From Legionellales bacterium (GTDB lineage Bacteria > Pseudomonadota > Gammaproteobacteria > Berkiellales > Berkiellaceae): DNA of 64,000 nucleotides. Positions within the stretch are counted from its first letter, which is position 1, and the number at the start of each line of letters is the position of its first letter. The DNA lies in the NCBI GenBank assembly GCA_002708265.1, contig PANA01000004.1:310001-374000 (forward strand), given 5' to 3'. Under the pieces are notes generated by a model. It did not search any database and was not told the DNA's origin. It saw only the letters and a list, made by a program, of their open reading frames with translations. Below are positions 38,254-46,249 of this stretch, in pieces. The position numbers were made by a program, and so were the translations under genes.

Positions 38254-38607
38254 CTACATAGAAGGGGGCTGATAAAAAGAATTAGCCTTCAAGCTATTTT
38301 GCCACTGTGATTTTACAGATTCTGGCAAGCTCTCAAAATTAAGACGGATATAGCTCAGGCTGGCGACCAACATTAAAATACTAAACAGTGTAAAGTATTT
38401 AAAGAATCGAGAGCATCGGCCAAATACTGCCCAGGCTATATTGCCGATTGACCAGGTGAGGAGAACTCCCATTAACCAGAGATAGCGAGACCGTGATTCG
38501 ATCGAGTCAGTTCTTAAAATTGAAACCAGAGAACAAACAGGGTGAATGATTAAGAAGTTAATAATCATTAGCAAAGTGATGAGTGCGGCAACTTTTATTG
38601 AGAACAT
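38254..38607 (-). CDS. Small membrane protein, unknown function
   Basis: A 117-aa protein from ATG 38607 (a TTG at 38634 is the alternative), with no clear ribosome site at either. Three hydrophobic segments are visible: FSIKVAALITLLMIINFLII near the start, YLWLMGVLLTWSIGNIAWAVF in the middle and YFTLFSILMLVASLSYIRL. The tail is polar. No family recognised. Its stop lies just beside the pilA enhancer array. The gene is likely real from its length and consistent topology but weakly supported. Confidence 0.55.
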   Translation of the reverse strand: MFSIKVAALITLLMIINFLIIHPVCSLVSILRTDSIESRSRYLWLMGVLLTWSIGNIAWAVFGRCSRFFKYFTLFSILMLVASLSYIRLNFESLPESVKSQWQNSLKANSFYQPPSM

Positions 38608-38672
38608 GTTTATATGACCCGGGTAAAAGGTCAAAGTATAGTAAGGAACTTAGGTAGGTCAAATTGCATAAT

Positions 38673-38698
38673 GCGCATGCTAAGGAATTAGCATGCGC
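38673..38698. repeat. Perfect 11-bp inverted repeat
   Basis: GCGCATGCTAA (38673-38683), loop GGAA, TTAGCATGCGC (38688-38698). It lies 9 bp beyond the stop of the SnoaL-like gene and upstream of the small membrane protein gene. No T-run follows on either strand, so it may be a weak terminator or mRNA-stabilising hairpin, or a protein-binding palindrome. Confidence 0.6.
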
Positions 38699-38706
38699 TA
38701 TGAACA

Positions 38707-39108
38707 TTAATCTTGAAGTTGTTTTTTGAGGCTGTCCATGTCTACTAGACCATAATAGTCATAGATTTTTCCATCACGAATTTTGTAAAAACTTACACCT
38801 TTATAGCAGACCTTTTTACCACTACCATCAATATCCAAGAACGGCTTCATACAAGTGGCTTGAGAGGTGTAAGAAGAAACAACCGTATCCCCCTCAGATA
38901 TCACTTCATCAAATGTCACCTGCATGTCAGGGAAGGTTTCGTGCCAAACCTTAATGATTTCCTTAAAAGCTTTAGGTCCTTGGGTAAAACGAAGAGGGCT
39001 TTTGAACTCTGCGTCACCATCACAAAGTTCATCGACAACGGTTAAGTCTTTTTGGCCCCATAAACGTTGATGATAATCCATAATTAACTGCTTGATATCA
39101 TTTTGCAT
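38707..39108 (-). CDS. SnoaL-like (NTF2-fold) protein
   Basis: A 133-aa protein from ATG 39108, which has GGAG 7 nt upstream (an upstream in-frame ATG at 39165 lacks one). It shows the SnoaL/ester-cyclase pattern: a YHQRLWGQKDLTVVDELCDGDAEFKSP opening, GPKAFKEIIKVWHETFPDMQVTFDEVISEGDTVVSSYTSQAT, and a closing FYKIRDGKIYDYYGLVD strand. Such proteins fold as small alpha+beta barrels and have diverse or unknown substrates. It is monocistronic, divergent from the ankyrin-like genes. The exact role cannot be stated. Confidence 0.82.
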   Translation of the reverse strand: MQNDIKQLIMDYHQRLWGQKDLTVVDELCDGDAEFKSPLRFTQGPKAFKEIIKVWHETFPDMQVTFDEVISEGDTVVSSYTSQATCMKPFLDIDGSGKKVCYKGVSFYKIRDGKIYDYYGLVDMDSLKKQLQD

Positions 39109-39308
39109 GCCTGGACTCCAATCGCTGGAAAACGCCACTATAACAGACTGTTTTGGGGAATACATTTGAATGAAAGGTTTCTAAATTAAAGAAGGGCCAA
39201 GGTGAATGCATATAAACGCATATATCAGGTACAACTGCATCATTCATAACTTATGACTTTTGGTTTGTGTTAGGTTATTGTCGCCCAAACATCAAAGGAG
39301 AGAAGTTT

Positions 39309-40442
39309 ATGGCCTTTCAAGAAGAATTAATGTCTAAATTGTATCGTTACATTGCCTTAACTAAAAAGGACCCTAAGGCCGAAGCAATAATCCCCCCTCA
39401 GCTACAAAAATTATTGACGGAAAATAAGGATAAGTTGCACGGTGTTCGTGACTACTTGGAAAGTAACATTCTGTTAGTGGCAACTAAATATAGGTTAAAT
39501 AAATTAGCTGAATTGATATTGGCGTTGACAGAAAAGAAGGGCTGGGATCTAGAAGAAGTTGAACGCTCAAACCAAACGGTCATGCATCTTGCTACTAATA
39601 CAGGAAACGTTGCACTTGCGAAAATCTTAATGGGGTTACCTGGGGTTGAAAATACATTTGTGATGCAGGATGTTGCAGGCTTCACTCCAATTCATTACAT
39701 GGCTTTTCTTGGACCACCTATCGAAACGACTTTCACTAGTCTCTATATGGATTACTTGGAAGCCGCTTCACAAATCAGGTCAAGATCAGGGCAGATCCCG
39801 TCAGAAGTTGTGCCTTTAATGTTTAAGAGGCCTTTTGGCTTCAGTGAAATACATATTTTTATATTACGCAACATACAGAGACTTCATACAGCACAATCTC
39901 AAGCAGATAAAGATGCCGTTGTGACAGAGTTTAAGGAAAAATTAAATCAGTGGATTGAGCAGGGTGTTGATTTAAATGACAAATCTTTTATCAATACCAC
40001 TGCTCTAGAAATGGCTGTGTACCAGACCCCTGATTTGGTACAAACAATTCTTGAACGCCCTGAACTTATTATTCATCCTGAGGGTGAGACTATTGATCCA
40101 ATTGTTTCTGCTGCTTTTGCATATCCCTATCTAATTAAAATGGTAGAGGGTGAAATGGTGCCTGATTTTACTGTTTTTTGGCAGCTGTATGATGCCCAAA
40201 CTAGAAAAGGAGAAGACGTTGATTGGTCAGAACGACTAGCATCTATTTCTAGGTACCCTCATGTTGAAGCACTACTAGCTGAAATTTTGTTACGTAATAG
40301 AAAAGATAAAGCCCAGCCAGTAACGCCTTTCTTTACGACAGCTAGAGCTGCCGTGACAACTGCTTTTGCTCTATCAGATGATGAGGATGCAGATGTGTTA
40401 ACCGAGCGTGGTAGGCACACAAGCGCCCTATGCTCTCAGTAG
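39309..40442 (+). CDS. Ankyrin-like protein, tandem paralog A
   Basis: A 377-aa protein without signal peptide; ATG 39309 is preceded by AAAGGAG. About residues 95-150 hold one or two ankyrin-type repeats (QTVMHLATNTGNVALAKILMGLPG; GFTPIHYMAFLG). The N-terminal block (KLYRYIALTKKD) and the C-terminal block (IDPIVSAAFAYPYLIK, then DFTVFWQLYDA and RLASISRYPHVEALLAE) recur in the next gene, defining a lineage family. The C-terminus is acidic then polar. Ankyrin proteins of this kind are frequent among type IV secreted effectors of Legionellales, but secretion is not shown by the sequence. Confidence 0.8.
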   Translation: MAFQEELMSKLYRYIALTKKDPKAEAIIPPQLQKLLTENKDKLHGVRDYLESNILLVATKYRLNKLAELILALTEKKGWDLEEVERSNQTVMHLATNTGNVALAKILMGLPGVENTFVMQDVAGFTPIHYMAFLGPPIETTFTSLYMDYLEAASQIRSRSGQIPSEVVPLMFKRPFGFSEIHIFILRNIQRLHTAQSQADKDAVVTEFKEKLNQWIEQGVDLNDKSFINTTALEMAVYQTPDLVQTILERPELIIHPEGETIDPIVSAAFAYPYLIKMVEGEMVPDFTVFWQLYDAQTRKGEDVDWSERLASISRYPHVEALLAEILLRNRKDKAQPVTPFFTTARAAVTTAFALSDDEDADVLTERGRHTSALCSQ

Positions 40443-40448
40443 TGGAGG

Positions 40449-40483
40449 AATGCTGATAATCTACTAAAAATATTGTCAGCATT
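40449..40483 (+). terminator. Hairpin after paralog A, probable terminator
   Basis: AATGCTGATAAT (40449-40460), 11-nt loop, ATTGTCAGCATT (40472-40483) forms a 12-bp stem with one G-T pair, 6 bp after the stop. Only a weak T-rich tail follows, so efficiency is uncertain. It suggests that the two paralogs are transcribed separately. Confidence 0.5.
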
Positions 40484-40591
40484 TATCTCTAATATTTAAG
40501 TTAGTTATACCCACTCAAGAAGGTCTCATTTGTACAATCTTTCTATGTCCTGTGCTAGCTTTTACTCCTTCGTGATTTAGGAGAGTGTTTG

Positions 40592-41788
40592 ATGCCAAGT
40601 GCAGAGCAGCTAGTAACAGAATTATATCGTTATATTGCAGAAACCAAGAAAAGCAGAGCAAGCTTAAAGAGATTGCCACCTAAACTGTTGGCCCTTCTTC
40701 ATGAAAATATAGATGTGCTGCAATCTGTCGAGGATTTTCTGGGCCAAGATCTGCTAACAGTTGCGGTTAGACATGACTTGGATATGTTGTCTGGATTGCT
40801 TATTGAATTAAAGCCAAAAACGCCCTGGTATTTGAATATCGATGAACGAACAGGTCAAACGGCTATTCATATAGCTGCTGGTATGGGAAATCATGTACTG
40901 TTTAAAAAGCTGCTTCAACTGCCTGGTGCTAATGACGCAGTTAACCATTCTGATAAAGCAGGTCTTACTCCAATGGACTATGTTTATTCCAATGGTGGTG
41001 ATGCTCAGGTAATATTTGAGGAGCTCCTGTCGCCCTATATTGACTCCTCCCTTGAATCAAAATCAGATGTTAACTCAAACTCAAAAGACTTTCCTTCACA
41101 GGGAGTTATCGTTGTGCCTGGCTCGAGCCCCCTCCATACCGAAGTTACCGCTAGCCATTTTAAGCTTTCTCAGGTTACTTCATGGCCAAGAATGAACAAC
41201 ATGAAAATCGCAAAAGATTTTGCTAAAAGAGTCTCTGAGCTAGAAAAGAGCGGTGAAGACATTAATGGATTTAACGTTTTAGGCATTACACCACTAACTC
41301 TTGCTGTAATGAGTGCGCCTCCTTTAGTGTCCGTTCTTTTGTCTTCCCCTAAAGTGAAAATTTACCCAGAAGGCGAGAATCAGGATCCTTTGGTTATTGC
41401 GGCCTTCGCTTTCCCGTATAATGTAAAGAGCCAGAAAACTAAAGATGAAATAGAAGTCCTCCCTGATCATTCAACATTTTGGGCGCTATATCACGCAATG
41501 GGTGCGAGTGCTAAAATAGTTGATTGGGATGACCGGCTATCCTCAATCGCTCACTATCCTCACGTACAATCTTTGCTTAATGAGTTAAGATTTCAGCAGT
41601 TATTAGATGTCTTCCCCAAAGTAATTGCTCCCCAGTATACCGCCAGGCGCTTGCTCGCTGATTTAGATGTACAAGTAGATAATGGTTTTGATGTCCTTGA
41701 TGATTCAGAAACAGCAGCACTATTAGGCAGTCCAAGAACAGGAAGACGCGATAGATTCAAACGCGAAGCTAAGAAACTCACGGTTTAG
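40592..41788 (+). CDS. Ankyrin-like protein, tandem paralog B
   Basis: A 398-aa paralog of the preceding gene, with AGGAGA 7 nt before ATG 40592. Shared segments: ELYRYIAETKK at the start, two ankyrin-like repeats near residues 90-135 (QTAIHIAAGMGNHVLFKKLLQLPG; GLTPMDYVYSNGG), YPEGENQDPLVIAAFAFPY, STFWALYHAMG and RLSSIAHYPHVQSLLNEL. It differs by a longer Ser-rich linker near residues 155-195 and a basic C-terminus (GRRDRFKREAKKLTV). Tandem duplication followed by divergence is clear; function is unknown, with host-directed effector as the leading guess. Confidence 0.8.
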   Translation: MPSAEQLVTELYRYIAETKKSRASLKRLPPKLLALLHENIDVLQSVEDFLGQDLLTVAVRHDLDMLSGLLIELKPKTPWYLNIDERTGQTAIHIAAGMGNHVLFKKLLQLPGANDAVNHSDKAGLTPMDYVYSNGGDAQVIFEELLSPYIDSSLESKSDVNSNSKDFPSQGVIVVPGSSPLHTEVTASHFKLSQVTSWPRMNNMKIAKDFAKRVSELEKSGEDINGFNVLGITPLTLAVMSAPPLVSVLLSSPKVKIYPEGENQDPLVIAAFAFPYNVKSQKTKDEIEVLPDHSTFWALYHAMGASAKIVDWDDRLSSIAHYPHVQSLLNELRFQQLLDVFPKVIAPQYTARRLLADLDVQVDNGFDVLDDSETAALLGSPRTGRRDRFKREAKKLTV

Positions 41789-41893
41789 AGCAGTTAGTAC
41801 CTTTGACACCACCTGGATAAAAGCGCCAATATGATTTTTAATGCTTAGAACAGCATGTATTGATGGTAGTTTTCCAAATAAAAGGGAGTGGAT

Positions 41894-42301
41894 ATGTTTC
41901 TAGTCTGGCTTCTAGGGGTTGTCTTATATACAAGTGTTGACGCACTTTGGTTGGCAGTGATAGCCAAGGGGTTTATGGTTCGGGAGCTTGGACCGCTGCT
42001 AAGTGATTCACCACGGTATTGGGCTGCTGGTTTGTTTTACCTGATACATATTGCTGGGCTGTTAGTCTTTGTGATTCAACCTTATCAAAGCAGCATGAAG
42101 CTTTTATTTATGTATGGGGCATTCTTTGGTTTTTTGGTTTATGCAGGTTTTGACTTTACCTGTCTGGCCGTTTTTAAAAACTTCTCTGTTCAGATGGCAG
42201 CAGTAGATCTTCTGTGGGGAAGTATCCTGAATGGCGTAATGGCGGTTCTAATTCTAAAGACAGCTCAGGTGGTAGGAATTAGCCATTTTCATATGAGCTA
42301 A
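41894..42301 (+). CDS. DUF2177-family membrane protein
   Basis: A 135-aa protein with four membrane helices and the DUF2177 pattern: LYTSVDALWLAVIAKGFM near the N-terminus, YLIHIAGLLVFVIQP, YGAFFGFLVYAGFDFTCLAVFKNFSVQMAAVDLLWGSILNGVMA. ATG 41894 follows GGGAG. The family has no assigned function. It is last before the Thr tRNA, which lies on the other strand. Confidence 0.85.
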   Translation: MFLVWLLGVVLYTSVDALWLAVIAKGFMVRELGPLLSDSPRYWAAGLFYLIHIAGLLVFVIQPYQSSMKLLFMYGAFFGFLVYAGFDFTCLAVFKNFSVQMAAVDLLWGSILNGVMAVLILKTAQVVGISHFHMS

Positions 42302-42321
42302 CAAACTTATAAATAGAAGCA

Positions 42322-42397
<76 letters not shown>

Positions 42398-42431
42398 ACA
42401 GGCGAATAATGTTACCACCCACTTTAAAAAA

Positions 42432-42481
42432 TTACCATACGCGATGCTTAAAAGCGTATTTGGTAACCTCTCTATATGGTA
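42432..42481 (+). promoter_or_regulatory. Leader with alternative hairpins before the chorismate operon
   Basis: TTACCA+TACGC (42432-42442) can pair with GCGTA (42454-42458) and, past a TT bulge, TGGTAA (42461-42466). The same 5' strand TACCATA (42433-42439) can instead pair with TATGGTA (42475-42481). The two foldings are mutually exclusive, as in attenuators. No leader peptide or T-run is evident, and the tRNA promoter also lies here, so the role is uncertain. Confidence 0.35.
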
Positions 42482-42514
42482 GCATTAGTCTCAATTTCCC
42501 AAAGATAGACAGGT

Positions 42515-42988
42515 ATGACAGTGGATAAAACTATTGCTTCAGGCCTTATGCGGATTGTGGAACTCTTAGAGAAAAGAGCAGCATTGGTGGATCAAGTGGC
42601 GCTTTACAAACAAAAATACAATCACCCAATTGTAGATCCTGAACGAGAAAAGAAAATTGAGAAAATGATTCTTGATCACACTACCAAAAAGACAAGCAAA
42701 AAAATATCTCAGTATTACAAAAAAATATTTGTTGAATCCTACGCAAGACAAAATCGGATAACGAAAACGGCTAGTACTGAACACATAAGTAAAACAGATT
42801 TGGTTGATTTGTATAGACCAGAAATTACTAAGTGCGATGAAGAATTAATACGGTGCTTAGATTGTATATATCAGAAGAAAAATACTGATTTGCTTGAGGG
42901 TATCAAACAAATCCAAATGAAACGAAGACTTAGCACTACGATAAATTCCCTTCTGGAAAAAATATGTGAGGATGATGAGTTAGAATGA
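42515..42988 (+). CDS. Chorismate mutase, AroQ type, with extra C-terminal helices
   Basis: Converts chorismate to prephenate for Phe and Tyr synthesis. Residues 1-83 match the AroQ fold: LLEKRAALVDQVALYK (Arg21 and Lys32 in the places of E. coli Arg28 and Lys39), DPEREKKI, and VESYARQNR with Ser and Gln four apart. A TAG two codons upstream fixes the start, and the first helix is short, lacking the Arg11 equivalent. Residues 90-157 form an additional helical part whose LYRPEITKCDEELIRCLD resembles an AroQ first helix, including an Arg. It overlaps the next gene by an ATGA. Family call good, activity unproven. Confidence 0.8.
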   Translation: MTVDKTIASGLMRIVELLEKRAALVDQVALYKQKYNHPIVDPEREKKIEKMILDHTTKKTSKKISQYYKKIFVESYARQNRITKTASTEHISKTDLVDLYRPEITKCDEELIRCLDCIYQKKNTDLLEGIKQIQMKRRLSTTINSLLEKICEDDELE

Positions 42989-43530
42989 ACTGGGTGACAG
43001 ATATCTATTGTTTGGCCGATTTGCCTGAGAAAAGTGTTCCTTGGTTTGAAAAAGTTCAAAAAGTGACAGACGCTTTTTATCGTGCCGCAAAAATAGTAGA
43101 AATAACGCATCGCCATGAATTTATCAGTCCAGATGACGATTTGATCGTAATTTCAGAGCCTGAGCTTGAAAAAAAGTCATGGATTAGAGAGGTGATGATT
43201 AGCGCAGATGGCGCGCCCTGGTGTTATGCGTTGGCAGTATTTCCATGGGAAATATTTAAATCGAATGAAACAGAATTACTCGCTTTGAAAAATAACTTTT
43301 TGGGTGAAAGCTTCTTTTATAAGCAGCCTGAATTCAAGCGGACAAATCTACAATATGCCACATGCGATCATCATAACTATTTCACAAAACAAATTCATAA
43401 ACTAGTGCCTAGTCTTAAGGAAGTAACTAATTTTACTATTCGGAAATCTGTGTTTTCTCGACAAGATGAGCAGATAATATTGTATGAGGCTTTTTTACCC
43501 ACCCTAAATAAAGACCCTATTTATGAATGA
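42985..43530 (+). CDS. ubiC: Chorismate lyase (UbiC family)
   Basis: Splits chorismate into 4-hydroxybenzoate and pyruvate, the first step of ubiquinone synthesis. The 181-aa protein shows the UbiC pattern: IREVMISADGAPWCYALAVFPWEIF near residues 67-91 (with the active-site Arg), FLGESFFYKQPEFKRTNLQYA, and RKSVFSRQDEQIILYEAFLP with the conserved Glu near the C-terminus. It is coupled to the chorismate mutase gene upstream and to pabB downstream (8-bp overlap). Usually ubiC pairs with ubiA; here it is in a chorismate-using operon instead. Confidence 0.87.
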   Translation: MNWVTDIYCLADLPEKSVPWFEKVQKVTDAFYRAAKIVEITHRHEFISPDDDLIVISEPELEKKSWIREVMISADGAPWCYALAVFPWEIFKSNETELLALKNNFLGESFFYKQPEFKRTNLQYATCDHHNYFTKQIHKLVPSLKEVTNFTIRKSVFSRQDEQIILYEAFLPTLNKDPIYE

Positions 43531-44902
43531 CAGCAAGATATTAGTAGAAGAGATTGCATGGAAAGAGCCTACAGATATTGCTGATGCAATTTATGATACA
43601 CCAGGCTTTGTTTGGCTCGACACTCCTAATGGCGAAGGGTATTCATATATAGGTGTTTTACCTTTCAAAACCCTTACTTGTAAAAATGGCGTTTTGAGAG
43701 TTGATGGAGAACTAAGGGCTGATGATTTTTTTGAGTATCTAAAAAAAGAAATGGAAAATTATAGATTATCCAAAGAAAGCAATATTCCGTTTGTCGGGGG
43801 CGCCATTGGATTTCTTGCCTATGACTATGCCAGAAGTTTAGAGTCACTTCCTGCACCATCAATTGATGTCTTAAAAACACCAGATGCAAGCGTTGGTATA
43901 TACGATGCTTGTTTTGTGTTCGATAATAAAGCGAAAAAAGCCTACATAGTAAGCACTGGTTTTTCTTCACAAGGTATAGATAGAGAAGTTAGAGCTTTTG
44001 AGAGACTGGAAGTATTTAAATGTTTGCTTGATAAAGAGCCTTGTCATAGAAACATGAAATATAGCAGTGTGACAGTTAGAAATGAGTTAAGTCAGGATCA
44101 ATATGTTTCTCAAGTGGATAAAGTGAAAAGCTACATTCGCGAGGGAGATATATTTGAGGCTAACTTTACTGGTCGTTTTTTTGCAGAGTGGCCTTTAGAA
44201 GACTCAATATTCACTTTGTACTCTCGGTTAAGAGTGAAAAATGGAGGGGCGTTTTCAGCACTATATTGTGGGGACGGCTATGAAATACTCTCGGTTTCAC
44301 CTGAGCAGTTCATTGAAGTTTCTGGTTCAGTAGTAAAGACCTTCCCCATAAAAGGTACAAGGCCTAGAGGTAAAACCTCCGAACAAGATATACAGTATAA
44401 AAACGATTTGCTCGAAAGTGAAAAAGATAGAGCCGAAAATATAATGATTGTTGATTTGATGCGCAACGACTTTTCAAAGGTTTGCGAATCAAGTTCAGTA
44501 AAGGTAAACAAAGTTTGTGAGGTTCAAACATTTCCAACAGTTTATCACCTGGTGTCAGAGGTAGAAGGCATATTGGCACCTGGTTACCACGCTTTGGATA
44601 TTTTAAAAGCTTGTTTTCCAGCTGGCTCTATTACAGGCGCACCTAAAATTAGAGCGATGGAAATTATTGCTGAGTGCGAGTCCACAGCAAGAGGGATATA
44701 TTGCGGTAGCATGTTTTATAATAGCTTTGATGGTGATTTTAATAGTTCAGTAATGATAAGAACTATCACAAAAAAAGGGGAGAACCTAGTTTTTGGTGCT
44801 GGTGGTGCAGTTGTTATTGATTCTAATTCCGTCGAGGAATACCAAGAAGCGCTGACTAAAGCGAGCGGGATTGTAACTGTCCTTCAAGAGAAGTCAAAAT
44901 GA
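43523..44902 (+). CDS. pabB: Aminodeoxychorismate synthase component I
   Basis: Makes 4-amino-4-deoxychorismate from chorismate and ammonia for folate. The 459-aa protein has the chorismate-binding domain in its C-terminal half: DIFEANFTGRF, SPEQFIEV, FPIKGTRPRG, AENIMIVDLMRNDF, VYHLVSEVEG and FPAGSITGAPKIRAMEII. The Lys in P-I-K-G-T marks PabB rather than TrpE, which has Ala. The N-terminal half keeps the GFLAYDYAR motif. It overlaps ubiC by 8 bp and pabA by an ATGA. No pabC is adjacent. Confidence 0.93.
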   Translation: MNDSKILVEEIAWKEPTDIADAIYDTPGFVWLDTPNGEGYSYIGVLPFKTLTCKNGVLRVDGELRADDFFEYLKKEMENYRLSKESNIPFVGGAIGFLAYDYARSLESLPAPSIDVLKTPDASVGIYDACFVFDNKAKKAYIVSTGFSSQGIDREVRAFERLEVFKCLLDKEPCHRNMKYSSVTVRNELSQDQYVSQVDKVKSYIREGDIFEANFTGRFFAEWPLEDSIFTLYSRLRVKNGGAFSALYCGDGYEILSVSPEQFIEVSGSVVKTFPIKGTRPRGKTSEQDIQYKNDLLESEKDRAENIMIVDLMRNDFSKVCESSSVKVNKVCEVQTFPTVYHLVSEVEGILAPGYHALDILKACFPAGSITGAPKIRAMEIIAECESTARGIYCGSMFYNSFDGDFNSSVMIRTITKKGENLVFGAGGAVVIDSNSVEEYQEALTKASGIVTVLQEKSK

Positions 44903-45507
44903 TAGTTGTCATCGATAATTATGACTCATTTGTTCACAACTTATCTAGATATTTTAGAGTACTCGGGTATGAAACAGTTGTAGTCAGAAACGATAGCATA
45001 ACCATAGATGAAATTATAAGCTTACAGCCTGAAGCGATAGTGATATCACCAGGCCCTTGCAGCCCTAATGAAGCGGGTATTAGCCTTTCAGTAGTTAAGG
45101 CTCTGGGCGCTACTGTACCAATTCTAGGTATATGCTTGGGGCATCAAACGATCGGCCAAGTATATGGTGCCACTGTCACTCAAGCACAGTATCCGAGACA
45201 TGGACGAGATAGTGTTATCACCTATGAAAAGCATGAGCTCTTTGCAGAAATCAACTCTAAACCATTGGTTGGCCGCTACCATTCACTGGTCGTTAAAGAT
45301 TTGCCGGATTGCTTGCTATGTATTGCTAAAAGTGATGATGATCAAGAGATAATGGCAATCGTCCATGAGGAACATCCAGTCCTTGGTTTACAGTTTCATC
45401 CAGAGTCTCTTTTAACGCAGCAAGGCCTTCAATATTTAAAAAACTTTCTCAACTGGGCTAAAATGCGACAGGCGTTAAACCAAACAGTGCATGCGTCTTT
45501 AACATAA
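44899..45507 (+). CDS. pabA: Aminodeoxychorismate synthase glutamine amidotransferase
   Basis: Class I glutamine amidotransferase supplying ammonia to PabB. The 202-aa protein has DNYDSFVHNL at the start, ISPGPCSPNEAG, the nucleophile motif GICLGHQTIG (Cys near residue 79), GRYHSLV and the catalytic FHPES near 172-176. It could also serve anthranilate synthase, but the adjacent PabB favours folate. Its last 50 bp overlap the 3' end of the M50 protease gene on the other strand. Confidence 0.93.
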   Translation: MIVVIDNYDSFVHNLSRYFRVLGYETVVVRNDSITIDEIISLQPEAIVISPGPCSPNEAGISLSVVKALGATVPILGICLGHQTIGQVYGATVTQAQYPRHGRDSVITYEKHELFAEINSKPLVGRYHSLVVKDLPDCLLCIAKSDDDQEIMAIVHEEHPVLGLQFHPESLLTQQGLQYLKNFLNWAKMRQALNQTVHASLT

Positions 45508-46129
45508 TCCATAGATATGGTGGTGCAAGGATTGCAGATAAAATGCCTGTGGCGATCATGAAAATTAGAATGAAAAACCCATAAGGTTCAATTCGATTAT
45601 AGAGAGCGGATAAACGATAGGGTAAAAAAGTTGATACTACCCGTGAACCATCCAGTGGTGGAATAGGTAACAGGTTTAGCAGCCCTAGTACTAAGTTTAT
45701 TTGTATACCAGCAGCGCCCATTAAGCGAACAGGAACCCCAATATCCACGCCTTGTAGATATAAAGTCTGTCCAAGTTGAGCAACACCTGCCCACATCAAC
45801 ATCATAATTAAATTCGATATTGGTCCGGCGGCAGCCACTAGAGCGCCATCAACTTTGGGGTTTTTAAAGTGCCGTGGATTAACAGGAACTGGTTTGGCCC
45901 AACCAAATATAAACCCACCTAAAGACAGTAGTAATAGGGGCACTAATACCGTACCGATGGGGTCAATGTGCTTTAAAGGATTGATAGTTAATCTGCCAAG
46001 CATTGAAGCAGTATGATCCCCACATCGTTTGGCCACCCATCCATGAGCTACCTCATGAATTGTGATGGCAAATAAGACAGGGATAGCCCATATACAGATC
46101 ATCTGAACTAAATTAAGTGATTGACTCAT
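45458..46129 (-). CDS. Site-2-protease-like (M50) membrane metalloprotease
   Basis: A 223-aa integral membrane protein with the zinc motif ITIHEVAHGWVA (H-E-x-x-H) in the first helix and a second metal-ligand motif LLPIPPLDGSRVV in a later helix, the pattern of compact M50B proteases without PDZ domains. ATG 46129 has AGGA 8 nt upstream. GRLTINPLKHIDPIGTV is a further family block. The substrate is unknown. It is divergent from purE and convergent with pabA, overlapping it by 50 bp. Confidence 0.92.
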   Translation of the reverse strand: MSQSLNLVQMICIWAIPVLFAITIHEVAHGWVAKRCGDHTASMLGRLTINPLKHIDPIGTVLVPLLLLSLGGFIFGWAKPVPVNPRHFKNPKVDGALVAAAGPISNLIMMLMWAGVAQLGQTLYLQGVDIGVPVRLMGAAGIQINLVLGLLNLLPIPPLDGSRVVSTFLPYRLSALYNRIEPYGFFILIFMIATGILSAILAPPYLWIMLKTHALFGLTPVAF

Positions 46130-46249
46130 ATACGAATTCCTATTGCTGATGCCCAAAGCCCGGTGGGGCATTTTGCTTTAAAAGGCATCATAATGTAAAA
46201 TAGCTGACCTAACAAACCCTTTAGACCAATCAAGGCGAGGAAAGTAGAC

